DNA of 64,000 nt. Source: Robertmurraya kyonggiensis (GTDB taxonomy: Bacteria; Bacillota; Bacilli; Bacillales; Cytobacillaceae). The stretch is taken from contig NZ_SWBM01000005.1 in NCBI RefSeq assembly GCF_005116465.1, positions 1 through 64,000 on the forward strand. Direction: 5' to 3'. The notes below the pieces were generated by a model. The model searched no databases. It worked only from the letters and a program-made list of their open reading frames with translations, and was not told where the DNA came from. The position numbers and the translations under genes were made by a program. This document shows positions 21,670 to 30,721 of this stretch, piece after piece. The first letter of the stretch is position 1. Every line of letters begins with the position of its first letter.

Positions 21670-21980
21670 GATAAAATTCTTCCTTCCGAGTTTCTTTTTC
21701 TTAAGAAGAAGAACAGGATAGGGGCACCGACGAGCGCGACAATTTGGATCACCAAAAAAATTACGGGAACTTTATACACGGCCACTGTAAAAGCGCTCAA
21801 AACAATTAGTGCCGTTAAAATGAAGAGACATAGTTCTTTACGAAAAGCTCTTCCTTTTTCTACTTTGGCGATGATTATTTCTTCTTTAAGAGCATTGATA
21901 GAAGGTGCTGAATGTTCACTTAGTTTGTCAAGTTGATCCCAGTCTTTTTTTAGCTGTGTGAAAAATTCTTTTTCATTCAT
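21666..21980 (-). CDS. yxlC: Sigma-Y anti-sigma factor YxlC
   Basis: A 104-residue protein with a cytosolic helical N-terminal part and two C-terminal transmembrane helices. The order sigY-yxlC and the length fit the YxlC family, the anti-sigma factor of sigma-Y. ATG at 21980 is chosen because AAGGAG lies 8 nt upstream and the ATGA overlap with the sigY stop is typical; a GTG at 21989 would extend it by three codons. Confidence 0.82.
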   Translation of the reverse strand: MNEKEFFTQLKKDWDQLDKLSEHSAPSINALKEEIIIAKVEKGRAFRKELCLFILTALIVLSAFTVAVYKVPVIFLVIQIVALVGAPILFFFLRKRNSEGRILS

Positions 21981-22510
21981 GAATTCCACTCCTTCCTTAA
22001 TCGATTGATACTTGTATGAACTCTTGACTTGACCGTTCCTGTACGAATACCTAGCATTTTACCGATTTCCTCGTATGTATAACCATAGTAATGCCGAAGG
22101 AGGATAGGAGTTCTAACGTCTGCTTCAAGTTGGTTGAAGTCTGTAAAAGTGTCACTCCACTCTATCCCTTCACTTTGGGCTACCCAGCTTAATTGACGTG
22201 AAAGAGTATGGTGTATACGGTTCAGTTTTTTCTGTTCCCGTTCTTTTTTTCGAATCGAATCGATATAGAGTCGAGAAGCAATTGAAATCAGCCATGTCGA
22301 AAATTTCCCTTCGCCCTTAAAAGATGAAAGGTTGGTATAACATTTGATCATGGTTTCTTGGGCTAATTCTTTACTCGTTTCTTCGTTAAGTGTAAGCTTT
22401 AATAAGTATTTAAATAAAAATGAATAATGCCGGTGAAATAGAAGAGCGAATGCTTCATCATTGCCTAGCCTAGATTGGTTTATTAACGATATATCATCAT
22501 CTTGCTCCAC
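21977..22510 (-). CDS. sigY: ECF RNA polymerase sigma factor SigY
   Basis: A 177-residue ECF sigma factor. Region 2 (ELAQETMIKCYTNLSSFKGEGKFSTWLISIASRL) and region 4 (YTYEEIGKMLGIRTGTVKSRVHTSINRLRKEW) are intact. The five downstream genes match B. subtilis yxlC-D-E-F-G in order and size, so I call it SigY. GTG start follows AAAGGAGG. A promoter resembling the sigma-Y consensus precedes it, indicating autoregulation. Confidence 0.88.
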   Translation of the reverse strand: MEQDDDISLINQSRLGNDEAFALLFHRHYSFLFKYLLKLTLNEETSKELAQETMIKCYTNLSSFKGEGKFSTWLISIASRLYIDSIRKKEREQKKLNRIHHTLSRQLSWVAQSEGIEWSDTFTDFNQLEADVRTPILLRHYYGYTYEEIGKMLGIRTGTVKSRVHTSINRLRKEWNS

Positions 22511-22544
22511 GTGGGTGCCTCCTTTCTTGTCTGCACATCTATAA

Positions 22545-22570
22545 GACGATGGAATCTTTTCTAGCGTTCA
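22545..22570 (-). promoter_or_regulatory. Autoregulatory sigma-Y promoter
   Basis: On the - strand TGAACGC (22570-22564) and CGTC (22548-22545) are separated by 15 bp, the pattern reported for the B. subtilis sigY promoter. It lies about 35 bp upstream of sigY. From 22571 to 22727 I see no other gene. Confidence 0.75.
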
Positions 22571-22727
22571 TTTTTTAAAAAAAGTTTTTCATCATGGCAC
22601 AATTTTAATTCAAGCAAATCATTTTTAATAGATTGTAACAAAGAAGCAGGAGTCCTTTGAGTGGATTGAACACATCACCATTGTTTAAACTAAGATAGGA
22701 ATGTTTGCTAAAAAGGAGTACTTACAT

Positions 22728-23474
22728 ATGAAAATTTCACTACCAAAACCTTTTACCTTTGAGAGGGGAAAGAGAGCGGTCCTATTCTTGCACGGTTTTA
22801 CGGGGAATAGCTCAGATTGTCGCATGGTTGCACGTCATCTTGAAAAACAGGGCTACACTTGCCATGGAATTCAGTATAAAGGGCATGGGGTACCACCGGA
22901 AGAACTTGTCCATACTGGTCCAGAAGATTGGTGGCAAGACGTGATGGAAGGCTATAACTTTTTAAAAGATAAAGGCTATAACGAAATCGCGGTGGTCGGA
23001 TTGTCTCTTGGAGGCGTCTTCTCCTTAAAATTAGGGTACACGGAGAAAATCAAAGGGATTGTCACGATGTGTGCGCCAATGTACCTGAAGAGCGAAGAAA
23101 TCATGTATCAAGGTGTCCTTGAATATGCCCATGAATACAAGCGACGCGAAGGAAAGTCGCCAGAAGTAATCGAACAGGAAATGGCCGAATTCCAGAAGAC
23201 TCCGATGAACACGTTAAAAGCATTGCAAGGATTAATTGCCGAAGTGAGAGAAAATGTGGATATGATCTATGCGCCGACCTTTGTCGTTCAAGCGCGTCAC
23301 GATAAAATGATTAATACGGACAGTGCGAATATTATCTATAACGAGATTGAATCACCTGTCAAAGAAATTAAATGGTATGAGGAATCTGGCCATGTCATTA
23401 CGTTTGACAAAGAAAAGGAACAACTTCACGAGGATGTGTACAGGTTTCTAGAATCACTAGATTGGGAAGAATAA
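22728..23474 (+). CDS. est: Carboxylesterase Est
   Basis: A 248-residue alpha/beta hydrolase of the Est30 type. The catalytic triad is Ser93 (GLSLGG), Asp192 (ARHDKMI) and His222 (ESGHVIT), with HGFTGNSSD near residues 22-30 forming the oxyanion hole. The family hydrolyses short-chain esters. ATG at 22728 follows AAGGAG. It sits directly upstream of rnr, the usual Bacillaceae arrangement. Confidence 0.92.
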   Translation: MKISLPKPFTFERGKRAVLFLHGFTGNSSDCRMVARHLEKQGYTCHGIQYKGHGVPPEELVHTGPEDWWQDVMEGYNFLKDKGYNEIAVVGLSLGGVFSLKLGYTEKIKGIVTMCAPMYLKSEEIMYQGVLEYAHEYKRREGKSPEVIEQEMAEFQKTPMNTLKALQGLIAEVRENVDMIYAPTFVVQARHDKMINTDSANIIYNEIESPVKEIKWYEESGHVITFDKEKEQLHEDVYRFLESLDWEE

Positions 23475-23501
23475 TTAGAAAAGAGAGAAGGAGGGAAACC
23501 T

Positions 23502-25823
23502 TTGGACGAAAATATTAAACAACATATAGACAGACTCCTTACTTATATGGAGGATGAGGCGTACAAGCCACTAACGGTCCAAGAGCTGGAAGCTGCATTT
23601 GGCATTGAAGACTCGACGGACTTCAAGGATTTTGTCAAAGCGCTCGTTAAAATGGAGGAAAAGGGTCTCGTTGTGCGTACGCGTAGCAATCGCTACGGTT
23701 TGCCAGGGAAGATGAACCTTGTTCGCGGGAAACTCACAGGGCATGCGAAGGGATTCGCGTTTGTGATACCGGACGAGCCAGGATTAGATGATATTTTTAT
23801 ACCGCCGAATGAAACGAATAACGCCATGCATGGCGATACAGTGTTAGCCCGTGTTTCTTCAGAAAGTTCTGGTCAGCGAAGAGAAGGGACGATTGTCCGC
23901 ATTCTTGAGCGTGGCATTCAGCAAATTGTTGGTACATACACTGAAAGCAAACATTTTGGGTTTGTGATCCCGGATGATAGCAAATTTGGAAGTGATGTGT
24001 TCATTCCAAAGTCTGCTTCTAAGGGAGCTGTCGAAGGGCATAAGGTCGTTGTGAAATTAACAACTTACCCTGAAGGAAGAAAGAGTGCGGAAGGTGAAGT
24101 TGTCGAGGTTCTTGGTCATAAAAATGATCCCAGTGTCGACATTTTATCCGTGATTCATAAGCATGGACTTCCTGGACCATTTCCAGAGAATGTTTTGCAA
24201 CAAGCAAATGAAACGCCAGAAACCATTTCGGAGGACGAGATTAAAAATCGTCGTGACCTACGCGATCGAGTCATTGTTACCATCGATGGTGCTGACGCGA
24301 AGGACTTGGATGATGCGGTTACCGTGACAAAGCTTACCAACGGAAACTATAAGCTAGGCGTTCATATTGCCGATGTGAGTTATTATGTGGAAGAAGGTAC
24401 AGCGATTGACGTAGAAGCGGCGGACCGTGGAACAAGCGTCTATTTAGTGGACCGTGTAATCCCGATGATTCCACATCGTTTATCGAATGGAATCTGTTCA
24501 CTGAATCCGAAGGTTGATCGTTTGACACTTTCTTGTGAAATGGAAATTGCTCCAGATGGTAACGTCGTGAACCATGAAATCTTCCAAAGTGTCATTAAGA
24601 CGACGGAAAGAATGACGTACAGTGACGTTAATAAGATTTTAACGGAAAAAGATGAAGAGCTTATCCAACGTTATGAACCATTAGTTCCAATGTTTGAGTT
24701 GATGGAGGAGCTTGCACAAATCTTACGTAATAAAAGAATGCAGCGAGGAGCAATTGACTTCGACTTCAAGGAAGCAAAAGTGCTTGTTGATGAAGAAGGC
24801 AAACCAACTGATGTGGTTACACGCGAACGTTCTGTGGCAGAGCGCTTGATTGAAGAATTCATGCTTGCAGCAAACGAAACGGTGGCAGAACACTTCCATT
24901 GGTTAGATGTTCCGTTCATTTATCGTATCCATGAGGATCCGAAGGAAGACAAGCTAAGACGATTCTTCGAATTCATCACGAATTTTGGCTATATCGTCAA
25001 AGGAACAGCGAATGAAGTCCATCCGCGTGCATTGCAGGAAATCATTGAAGAGGTCCAAGGCAAGCCAGAGGAAATGGTTGTTTCCACAGTCATGCTGAGA
25101 TCGATGCAGAAAGCGAAATATGATCCGGAGAGTCTGGGACACTACGGGTTATCAACGGAGTTTTACACGCATTTCACTTCGCCAATTCGTCGTTATCCAG
25201 ATACGATTGTCCATCGCTTAATTCGTACGTATTTAATCGAAGGAAAAATGGATCAAGCAACGAGAGATAAATGGAATGCCCAGCTTCCGGAGATTGCCGA
25301 TCACAGTTCGAAAATGGAGCGCCGTGCGGTTGATGCGGAGCGTGAAACGGACGAGCTGAAAAAAGCAGAGTATATGGCAGATAAAATCGGCGAGGAATAC
25401 GATGGTATTATCAGCTCTGTTACGAATTTCGGGATGTTTGTTGAACTGCCAAATACGATTGAAGGTTTGGTTCATGTTAGCTATATGACCGATGATTACT
25501 ACCGTTATGATGAGCGCCATTATGCGATGATCGGTGAGAGAACGGGGAAAGTGTTCCGCATTGGGGACGAAATTACTGTTCGTGTTGTGAAGGTTGACAA
25601 GGATGAACGCGCAATTGATTTCGAGATTGTTGGAATGAAGGGTGCACGTCCAAGAAAGCTAGAAGAACGAAAAGTTTTCAAAACGGGTAGCTCTGAGAAG
25701 AAGCCTCGTAAAAAAGAGTCTTTGAGTCGACCTGATAAAGGTGATAAAAAACCTGGAGCTCCACGAAAGAAGAAAAAGCATTATGAAAATGCCCCTAAGG
25801 CCAAGCGAAAAAAGAAAAGATAA
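23502..25823 (+). CDS. rnr: Ribonuclease R
   Basis: A 773-residue 3'-5' exoribonuclease of the RNase II/R family. Order: N-terminal winged helix, two cold-shock OB domains (about 70-230), the RNB catalytic domain with [13 protein letters not shown], an S1 domain (about 635-715, [15 protein letters not shown]), and a Lys/Arg-rich tail (about 720-773). It degrades structured RNA and, with tmRNA-SmpB, mRNAs from stalled ribosomes; smpB and ssrA follow. Start is TTG after AAGGAGGG. Confidence 0.97.
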   Translation: MDENIKQHIDRLLTYMEDEAYKPLTVQELEAAFGIEDSTDFKDFVKALVKMEEKGLVVRTRSNRYGLPGKMNLVRGKLTGHAKGFAFVIPDEPGLDDIFIPPNETNNAMHGDTVLARVSSESSGQRREGTIVRILERGIQQIVGTYTESKHFGFVIPDDSKFGSDVFIPKSASKGAVEGHKVVVKLTTYPEGRKSAEGEVVEVLGHKNDPSVDILSVIHKHGLPGPFPENVLQQANETPETISEDEIKNRRDLRDRVIVTIDGADAKDLDDAVTVTKLTNGNYKLGVHIADVSYYVEEGTAIDVEAADRGTSVYLVDRVIPMIPHRLSNGICSLNPKVDRLTLSCEMEIAPDGNVVNHEIFQSVIKTTERMTYSDVNKILTEKDEELIQRYEPLVPMFELMEELAQILRNKRMQRGAIDFDFKEAKVLVDEEGKPTDVVTRERSVAERLIEEFMLAANETVAEHFHWLDVPFIYRIHEDPKEDKLRRFFEFITNFGYIVKGTANEVHPRALQEIIEEVQGKPEEMVVSTVMLRSMQKAKYDPESLGHYGLSTEFYTHFTSPIRRYPDTIVHRLIRTYLIEGKMDQATRDKWNAQLPEIADHSSKMERRAVDAERETDELKKAEYMADKIGEEYDGIISSVTNFGMFVELPNTIEGLVHVSYMTDDYYRYDERHYAMIGERTGKVFRIGDEITVRVVKVDKDERAIDFEIVGMKGARPRKLEERKVFKTGSSEKKPRKKESLSRPDKGDKKPGAPRKKKKHYENAPKAKRKKKR

Positions 25824-25829
25824 AGTGAG

Positions 25830-25853
25830 GGAGCCAAACTTTTGGCTCCTTTC
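25830..25853 (+). terminator. Hairpin after rnr
   Basis: GGAGCCAAA and TTTGGCTCC pair perfectly with a 2-nt gap, followed by only three T, so termination may be partial. Confidence 0.6.
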
Positions 25854-25870
25854 GGCGTACATGTGAGTGG

Positions 25871-25964
25871 ATATTGGCGTCTATTTGATTTTATCGGCGA
25901 AAAATGAATCAAATCGGCGAAAATTAGAATTTATCAGCGAAAACACAAATATATCGGCGAATGC
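25871..25964. repeat. Array C: five TATCGGCGAAAA units at exact 20-bp period
   Basis: The core GGCG or close variants occurs with its C/T-GGCG at 25875, 25895, 25915, 25935 and 25955, a strict 20-bp spacing. Units 2-5 read (T/A)ATC(G/A)GCGAAAA or close to it. The core TATCGG is also the reverse complement of the CCGATA core in arrays A and B, which have the same period. It lies between rnr and smpB; no coding potential. Confidence 0.8.
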
Positions 25965-26043
25965 CATTTTTCAAACGTATTCGTATTTGTGACGATGCCA
26001 TTTTTTTGCTAAAATAAAGGGCAGTTAGTAAGGGGGAAATCAT

Positions 26044-26511
26044 ATGCCTAAAGGCGCTGGTAAGGTTATTGCCCAAAATAAAAAAGCGTTCCATGATTTT
26101 TTTATCGAGGAAACGTTTGAAGCAGGGATTGTTTTACAAGGTACAGAAATTAAGGCGATTCGTGCTGGGAGAGTGAATTTAAAGGATTCTTACGCTCAGA
26201 TTAAAAATGGTGAGATGTTTTTATTGGGGATGCACGTTAGTCCTTATGAGCAAGGTAACCGTTATAATCATGACCCACTTCGTACGCGAAAGCTTCTTCT
26301 TCATAAAAAAGAAATCAACAAGCTAATTGGCGAAACAAAAGAAGCTGGTTATTCGATTGTTCCTGTAAAGCTATATTTGAAAAATGGTTTTGCGAAGGTG
26401 CAAATTGGCCTTGCGAAAGGTAAGAAAAAGTTCGATAAGCGTGAGGACTTGAAAAAGAAAGAAGCAAAACGTGATATTGAACGGGCTTTCCGCGAACGAC
26501 AGAAAAGTTAA
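26044..26511 (+). CDS. smpB: SsrA-binding protein SmpB
   Basis: A 155-residue OB-fold protein that binds tmRNA and delivers it to stalled ribosomes. Typical segments are [39 protein letters not shown] and the basic C-terminal tail (from about residue 128) that enters the mRNA channel. AAGGGGGAAAT precedes the ATG. The tmRNA gene follows 160 nt later. Confidence 0.97.
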   Translation: MPKGAGKVIAQNKKAFHDFFIEETFEAGIVLQGTEIKAIRAGRVNLKDSYAQIKNGEMFLLGMHVSPYEQGNRYNHDPLRTRKLLLHKKEINKLIGETKEAGYSIVPVKLYLKNGFAKVQIGLAKGKKKFDKREDLKKKEAKRDIERAFRERQKS

Positions 26512-26535
26512 GGTAATTCTTACAGAACCTTACAA

Positions 26536-26563
26536 TTGATTTGGAGCTTGTTTGTGATATAAT
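26536..26563 (+). promoter_or_regulatory. Possible ssrA promoter
   Basis: TTGATT (26536-26541) and TATAAT (26558-26563) with a 16-bp spacer. The transcript would carry about 100 nt ahead of the mature tmRNA 5' end, requiring RNase P trimming. Confidence 0.55.
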
Positions 26564-26673
26564 AATAACTGTCACGAGGTTGTGACACTAACTGATAGCT
26601 CATCTATTTCGAGCATTCCGTTTCAAACCTTAGTCTTGTTTGTGTGAAATACCATAAGCAGACATTTTATAAT

Positions 26674-27033
26674 GGGGACGCTACGGATTCGACAGGGGTA
26701 GTTCGAGCTTAGGTTGCGAGTCGCGGGGATCGACCGCGTACCAACGTCAAAGCCAATAACTGGCAAACAACAAAACAACTTCGCTTTTGCTGCTTAATTA
26801 GCGCATAGCGGTTCCTCCCTCCATTGCCCATGTGGTAGGGTAAGGGACTCAACGATAGTGGGCTACGCCGGATTCCACCGTCTGAGGATGAAGGAAGAGA
26901 ACAACCAGACTAGCTGACCGGGCGCCTGTCGATAGGCAGATGGCTCAGCGAAACACGAATATGTCGACTACACTCGTAGAAGCTTAAGTGCCGATATCTT
27001 TGGACGAGGGTTCGACTCCCTCCGTCTCCACCA
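26674..27033 (+). ncRNA. ssrA: tmRNA (ssrA)
   Basis: The 5' end GGGGACGCTACGGATTCGAC and the 3' end GGTTCGACTCCCTCCGTCTCC-ACCA form the tRNA-like domain, with CCA encoded. The tag reading frame runs from GGC at 26762 to TAA at 26795-26797 and encodes GKQQNNFAFAA, giving (A)GKQQNNFAFAA when the charged alanine is included. The ending AA matches ClpXP recognition. Position after smpB is canonical. Confidence 0.97.
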
Positions 27034-27056
27034 AATACATATTTGGTGGTTTTTTA
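27028..27056 (+). terminator. Terminator at the 3' end of ssrA
   Basis: CCACCAAAT and ATTTGGTGG pair around ACAT and are followed by TTTTTTATTTTT. The 5' arm overlaps the tmRNA CCA end. Confidence 0.85.
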
Positions 27057-27072
27057 TTTTTGTGTGTGTTGT

Positions 27073-27111
27073 AAAGCATAAGTTTTCGTTTGGAGGACTT
27101 ATGCTTTTTTT
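27073..27111 (+). terminator. Second hairpin terminator after ssrA
   Basis: AAAGCATAAGT and ACTTATGCTTT pair across a 13-nt loop, followed by a T-run. It may also serve the convergent TraX-like gene. Confidence 0.75.
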
Positions 27112-27145
27112 ATTCCAATATAGGGTTATATGAAAGATTCGGCTG

Positions 27146-27934
27146 TTAAGGTTGAAGATAAATACCAAGTAAAAATAGAATCACAATATGACCTGGATAG
27201 AAAATATAAAAGAAATATTTTAATCCTATACCCTTTTTACTGTTATAAAGTAATAGTAAAGGCACGGCTATAATCATCATCCATTGATAATCTGCAAATG
27301 GAAATAAAATATCGTTATCAGGATTAAAGTATAAAAATGTCAATCTATGAGTTAAGTAGTAAATACAAAATGAAAATAAACTATATAAAACGAACACATT
27401 TATCTTTCTTTTATGAACAAAATAAAGCGATACACCTAACAATATAAATAAGGGTCCTCCTTCAGTAAAAAGAATATTTCCAAATATAGAACCCCAAAAA
27501 TAAGTAGCAGCTTCCATCTGAAAATTAGGGAAGTTTAAAATTTCTACTAAAAAAACCAATCCAAAGAGAGTTAGTATTTGCCACATTAAAAATAAAATGA
27601 TGTATTTAAACTGTTTTTTTCTTAATAGATTTATAATAAATACAATTAGAAAAAGAGTAGTAAAGAAATTATTAGTTAAATAATAATCTTCTTTAAATAT
27701 CATATTTAATAAAAATACAATGAAAGCCATACCTAAATTAGCGACATATAATCGTAAAAGATATTTTTTTCGATTAGTGGTATGTTCATATCCAACTACA
27801 ACCCCAAAAATAAAAATTGGAACAGCTATACGTCCAATAAAATGGAACCATTCAGGTGAATTAGGAATAAATTGACCAATATGATCTACAAACATAGCAA
27901 TAACTGCAATTATTTTTAACAATGTCATACTCAT
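27146..27934 (-). CDS. TraX-like membrane acyltransferase family protein
   Basis: A 262-residue protein with about eight hydrophobic helices. The N-terminal LLKIIAVIAMFVDHIGQF, GRIAVPIF, and C-terminal FFYIFYPGHI segments are characteristic of the TraX family; plasmid TraX acetylates pilin, but the chromosomal Bacillus members have no assigned role. ATG at 27934 has AAGGTG upstream. It is convergent with ssrA and begins the accessory region. Confidence 0.8.
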   Translation of the reverse strand: MSMTLLKIIAVIAMFVDHIGQFIPNSPEWFHFIGRIAVPIFIFGVVVGYEHTTNRKKYLLRLYVANLGMAFIVFLLNMIFKEDYYLTNNFFTTLFLIVFIINLLRKKQFKYIILFLMWQILTLFGLVFLVEILNFPNFQMEAATYFWGSIFGNILFTEGGPLFILLGVSLYFVHKRKINVFVLYSLFSFCIYYLTHRLTFLYFNPDNDILFPFADYQWMMIIAVPLLLLYNSKKGIGLKYFFYIFYPGHIVILFLLGIYLQP

Positions 27935-28173
27935 AATAAAGATCACCTTGTAAAAACATATTTTAAAAAGTTGGTCTTAAAATACTTATCTCTATAATAA
28001 AAAACTATCACAGGATCAAACTCTATGACTAGCGCATTACTATTAAACATTAACACTAGCAAAACACAAAAATAAACTATTTTTTGGAAATTTTTTTCAT
28101 TTTTTCTCCTTTTTACATTATTTTACTACTTAGTAGATATTCAAAGTTAATTGATGTTTTATGAAAATATAGG

Positions 28174-28202
28174 AGACCTTAATCCAAGAAGGATTAAGGT
28201 CT
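28174..28202 (+). terminator. Perfect hairpin in the 27.9-28.3 kb gap
   Basis: AGACCTTAATCC (28174-28185) and GGATTAAGGTCT (28191-28202) pair fully around AAGAA, then ATTTTGTTGAAGTTATAAC. A related hairpin-plus-tail occurs near 34023. No coding gene is seen between 27935 and 28352. Confidence 0.55.
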
Positions 28203-28251
28203 ATTTTGTTGAAGTTATAACAAAAGAAATTAAAAAATAGTCAGAATTTAA

Positions 28252-28284
28252 AACGTGTTAACTAAGGAGTTTAGCGCGTTTTTT
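28252..28284 (+). terminator. Hairpin terminator upstream of the ECF sigma gene
   Basis: AACGTGTTAACT and AGTTTAGCGCGTT pair with G-U positions around AAGG, followed by TTTTATTATTTT. No + strand gene lies upstream to explain it, so it may be left from a lost gene. Confidence 0.5.
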
Positions 28285-28352
28285 ATTATTTTATTTTTTT
28301 GAAACTTTTCCCGTTAATTGACTATCTAATGGCTAGAGAAAGGAGGGGGAAG

Positions 28353-28898
28353 ATGAAGCATATTAAATTAATCAAGAAAGCAAAATCTGGTGATGCTGAT
28401 GCGTTTGAGGAGCTTCTGATGTTGTATAGTGACCAATTATATCGAACAGCATTTTTATATGTGGGTAACCGTGAGGATGCTTTGGATATTGTACAAGAAA
28501 CGAGCTATAAAGCATTCATTGCTATAAAGACATTAAAGAAGAATAAATACTTTTCTACGTGGTTAACAAAAATACTTATCAATTCTGCATATGATTTTTT
28601 GAAAAAGAAAAAGAGAGATATGCCATATGAAAATATGGAGCAGTTTATATCGACTAAAGAAATTTATAACGTTGAGCAAATTGACTTATTTAGGGCTATT
28701 GAAAATCTAAAAGAAACACATCGTGATGCTATCATTCTATTCTATTTTCATGATCTTCAGATAAAAGAAATAGCTAATATCATGAACATCCCTGAAAATA
28801 CGGTAAAAACTTATCTCCATAGGGGGAAGGAACAATTAAAAACAAACTTAAAGGGGGGAGAGTATGATGAAAGAGAAGTACTTACAGGAAATTTTTGA
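28353..28898 (+). CDS. ECF-type RNA polymerase sigma factor
   Basis: A 181-residue sigma-70 family ECF factor. Region 2 (LYRTAFLYVGNREDALDIVQETSYKAF, then KYFSTWLTKILINSAYDFLKKKKR) and region 4 (QIKEIANIMNIPENTVKTYLHRGKEQLK) are complete. It is coupled by a 32-nt overlap to the next gene, its probable anti-sigma factor. AAAGGAGGGGG precedes ATG 28353. TGAAAC at about 28300 with TATCTAAT 17 nt later could be its own promoter, but the match is weak. Confidence 0.85.
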   Translation: MKHIKLIKKAKSGDADAFEELLMLYSDQLYRTAFLYVGNREDALDIVQETSYKAFIAIKTLKKNKYFSTWLTKILINSAYDFLKKKKRDMPYENMEQFISTKEIYNVEQIDLFRAIENLKETHRDAIILFYFHDLQIKEIANIMNIPENTVKTYLHRGKEQLKTNLKGGEYDEREVLTGNF

Positions 28899-29931
28899 AC
28901 AGATAGAAGTTCCAAAAGAGGATGTCCGGCATTCCATTCGTCAAGGAATACAAAGAGCTGAAATAAAAGGAAAGAAGAAAAATCATTTATTAAGAGTCTT
29001 ACCCGTTGCCGCGGTCCTATTGGTCACAACAGTGATCACTTTGGGTTTTTCTTTTCCTTCATTTGCAGAAAAATTACCGATTATCGGAAACATTTTTAAG
29101 ATGTTTGAAGATAACGATAGAAAATATATTTTTGAAGAATACGATAGTTACTCCACTAAATTAGATTTAACAAAAGAAAGTAATGGGGTCCGTATCACCT
29201 TAACCGAAGCAGTGTATGATGGTGAGAATATAACCATAGCATACATGATAGACAGTGAACATGATTTAGGGGATGAACCAATTATAGAATGGGATCCGAA
29301 TCATTTTGATGATCTTTATGGTGAACTAAGCGGAACTCAATTAACAAAGAAACTAGATGAGCATAAGTATGCTGGGATATTCATGCTTAATATACTAAAT
29401 GGAAACCGTCCTGATAGCATAGAATTCACTTGGGAAGGAACTTCAATTTTTTCACTTGAGGATAGGAAAAATCAAACAAAAGGTAGTTGGTCATTTAATT
29501 TTACTTTGGATAAAGTTGAAAGCAATATACGTCAGTTTGAGAATAGTGCAACCAAAGGAGAGGGGATGGAAGTAGATCTAAAAAATATGACTACAACCCC
29601 AATTTCTACAAGTTTCTATTTTAATCAAAAAGTAGATAGAAAAGTGTGGAAAGAAGAAAAATTGTCTGCTGTTTTTTTTGATTATGAAATGTCGGATAAT
29701 TTAGGTAACGTATATACTATGGTGACAAATGGTTCCTTTGGAAGTGATATTGAAAAGAGCGGGAGAGCGATGACAACAGAGATTGACGAGGAAGCTACGT
29801 CTATCATCATTACACCAATTGTAACTGTCTATAAAGAAAAAAGTGAACAGAGTCAGGATGAAAATGGAGTTGAAGTGGAGCTTGCAAAGTCTCCATTCAA
29901 GCTTGAACCAATTGAGATTCCACTACATTAG
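28867..29931 (+). CDS. DUF4179-type membrane anti-sigma factor
   Basis: About 354 residues. A short cytosolic N-terminal domain, one transmembrane helix (about residues 42-62, VLPVAAVLLVTTVITLGFSF) and a large extracytoplasmic domain starting with FPSFAEKLPIIGNIF, which marks the DUF4179 family. Such proteins partner with the overlapping ECF sigma gene and release it on an envelope signal. The trigger is unknown. ATG 28864 or 28867; the latter spaces better to AAGGGGGGAG. Confidence 0.8.
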   Translation: MKEKYLQEIFEQIEVPKEDVRHSIRQGIQRAEIKGKKKNHLLRVLPVAAVLLVTTVITLGFSFPSFAEKLPIIGNIFKMFEDNDRKYIFEEYDSYSTKLDLTKESNGVRITLTEAVYDGENITIAYMIDSEHDLGDEPIIEWDPNHFDDLYGELSGTQLTKKLDEHKYAGIFMLNILNGNRPDSIEFTWEGTSIFSLEDRKNQTKGSWSFNFTLDKVESNIRQFENSATKGEGMEVDLKNMTTTPISTSFYFNQKVDRKVWKEEKLSAVFFDYEMSDNLGNVYTMVTNGSFGSDIEKSGRAMTTEIDEEATSIIITPIVTVYKEKSEQSQDENGVEVELAKSPFKLEPIEIPLH

Positions 29932-29941
29932 CTAGAGTAAA

Positions 29942-29977
29942 ACAAGAAGGATATACTATCCCTTATATTCTTCTTGT
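29942..29977 (+). terminator. Terminator of the sigma/anti-sigma pair
   Basis: ACAAGAAGGATATA and TATATTCTTCTTGT pair with one mismatch, followed by ATTGTTCCATTTTT. Confidence 0.65.
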
Positions 29978-30004
29978 ATTGTTCCATTTTTAAGAACTAT
30001 AAGT

Positions 30005-30296
30005 CATAAAGATGTCATGAGTCAATAAATTAAACCATAACAATGTCAAGAGTTATAAAAGAGATAGATTTGCATCTTGAGTTTAGCTATCTTTAGTGCC
30101 CTATACCTATAAATATTTAAGGTCAAATAATGAAAAAATAATGAAAGTCGTTGATATTAATGACTTTCTTGAACCTGTCAATAATATGCTTTAACTTATG
30201 TCAAAGTTTTGGTTTAAGTAACATTTTTGTTACTTAAGGCATAAAAATGTAACTGTGACATGCTTATGCTTTAAAAGGATAGGTGACAAACTTATG
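30005..30296. repeat. Inverted clusters of CATAA-N3-TGTCA
   Basis: CATAA-N3-TGTCA occurs on the + strand at 30005-30017 and 30036-30048 and, inverted, at 30256-30268 and 30284-30296. Degenerate copies are at 30176-30188 (inverted) and 30240-30252 (direct). A perfect 10-bp hairpin TTAAGTAACA/TGTTACTTAA lies at 30214-30237. No gene is present from 29978 to 30534. The layout is like the multi-site ends of Tn7-like elements, but no transposase is near. Confidence 0.6.
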
Positions 30297-30534
30297 CTTT
30301 AAAATGTAACGAGAGTTTTTACTATTTTTATATATCATAGTTAAAAGTATTACCTTTTCAGTAATTACAATTTATGTTTTAATGCTCATCATCATTATGC
30401 CATTTTGTTATGAAAATCAAAAAATACCAATACAAGTCTGTGTGAAAAAACGTATCTTTGAAAAAAGATTCCTCAATTTAATGAATTTATATTATTTAAA
30501 AAGAGATTGCAAATTAACGATAAAGTTTATTAGA

Positions 30535-30574
30535 ATCGTCTCCCCTCTAATATTTTGAAGGGAGATGATTTTTT
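30535..30574 (+). terminator. Orphan intrinsic terminator
   Basis: ATCGTCTCCC (30535-30544) and GGGAGATGAT (30560-30569) pair with one G-U, followed by TTTTTT. There is no intact gene upstream for 600 bp, so it probably belonged to a deleted gene. Confidence 0.75.
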
Positions 30575-30721
30575 AATTGAATAATTATTATAATGTTATT
30601 AAGATTGTGAAGAAATGTACTTACACTAACAAAGCAGTTTAGTGAAAGAAGGAAATTTATTGAAGGATTTTGTTTATAAGTAAAGAATGTACTAAGTAAA
30701 TAAAAAATTTGAGGCGAATTT

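Noticed and set aside
26968-27168. Minus-strand open frame ending in a WWRRRESNPRP-like segment
   Set aside because: It is antisense to the tmRNA 3' domain; this peptide is a well-known false translation of tRNA-like sequence.
26674-28300. ssrA 3' end as an integration site for an island covering 27-38 kb
   Set aside because: No second copy of the tmRNA 3' segment and no integrase gene is found downstream in the window, so an att-bounded island is not supported.
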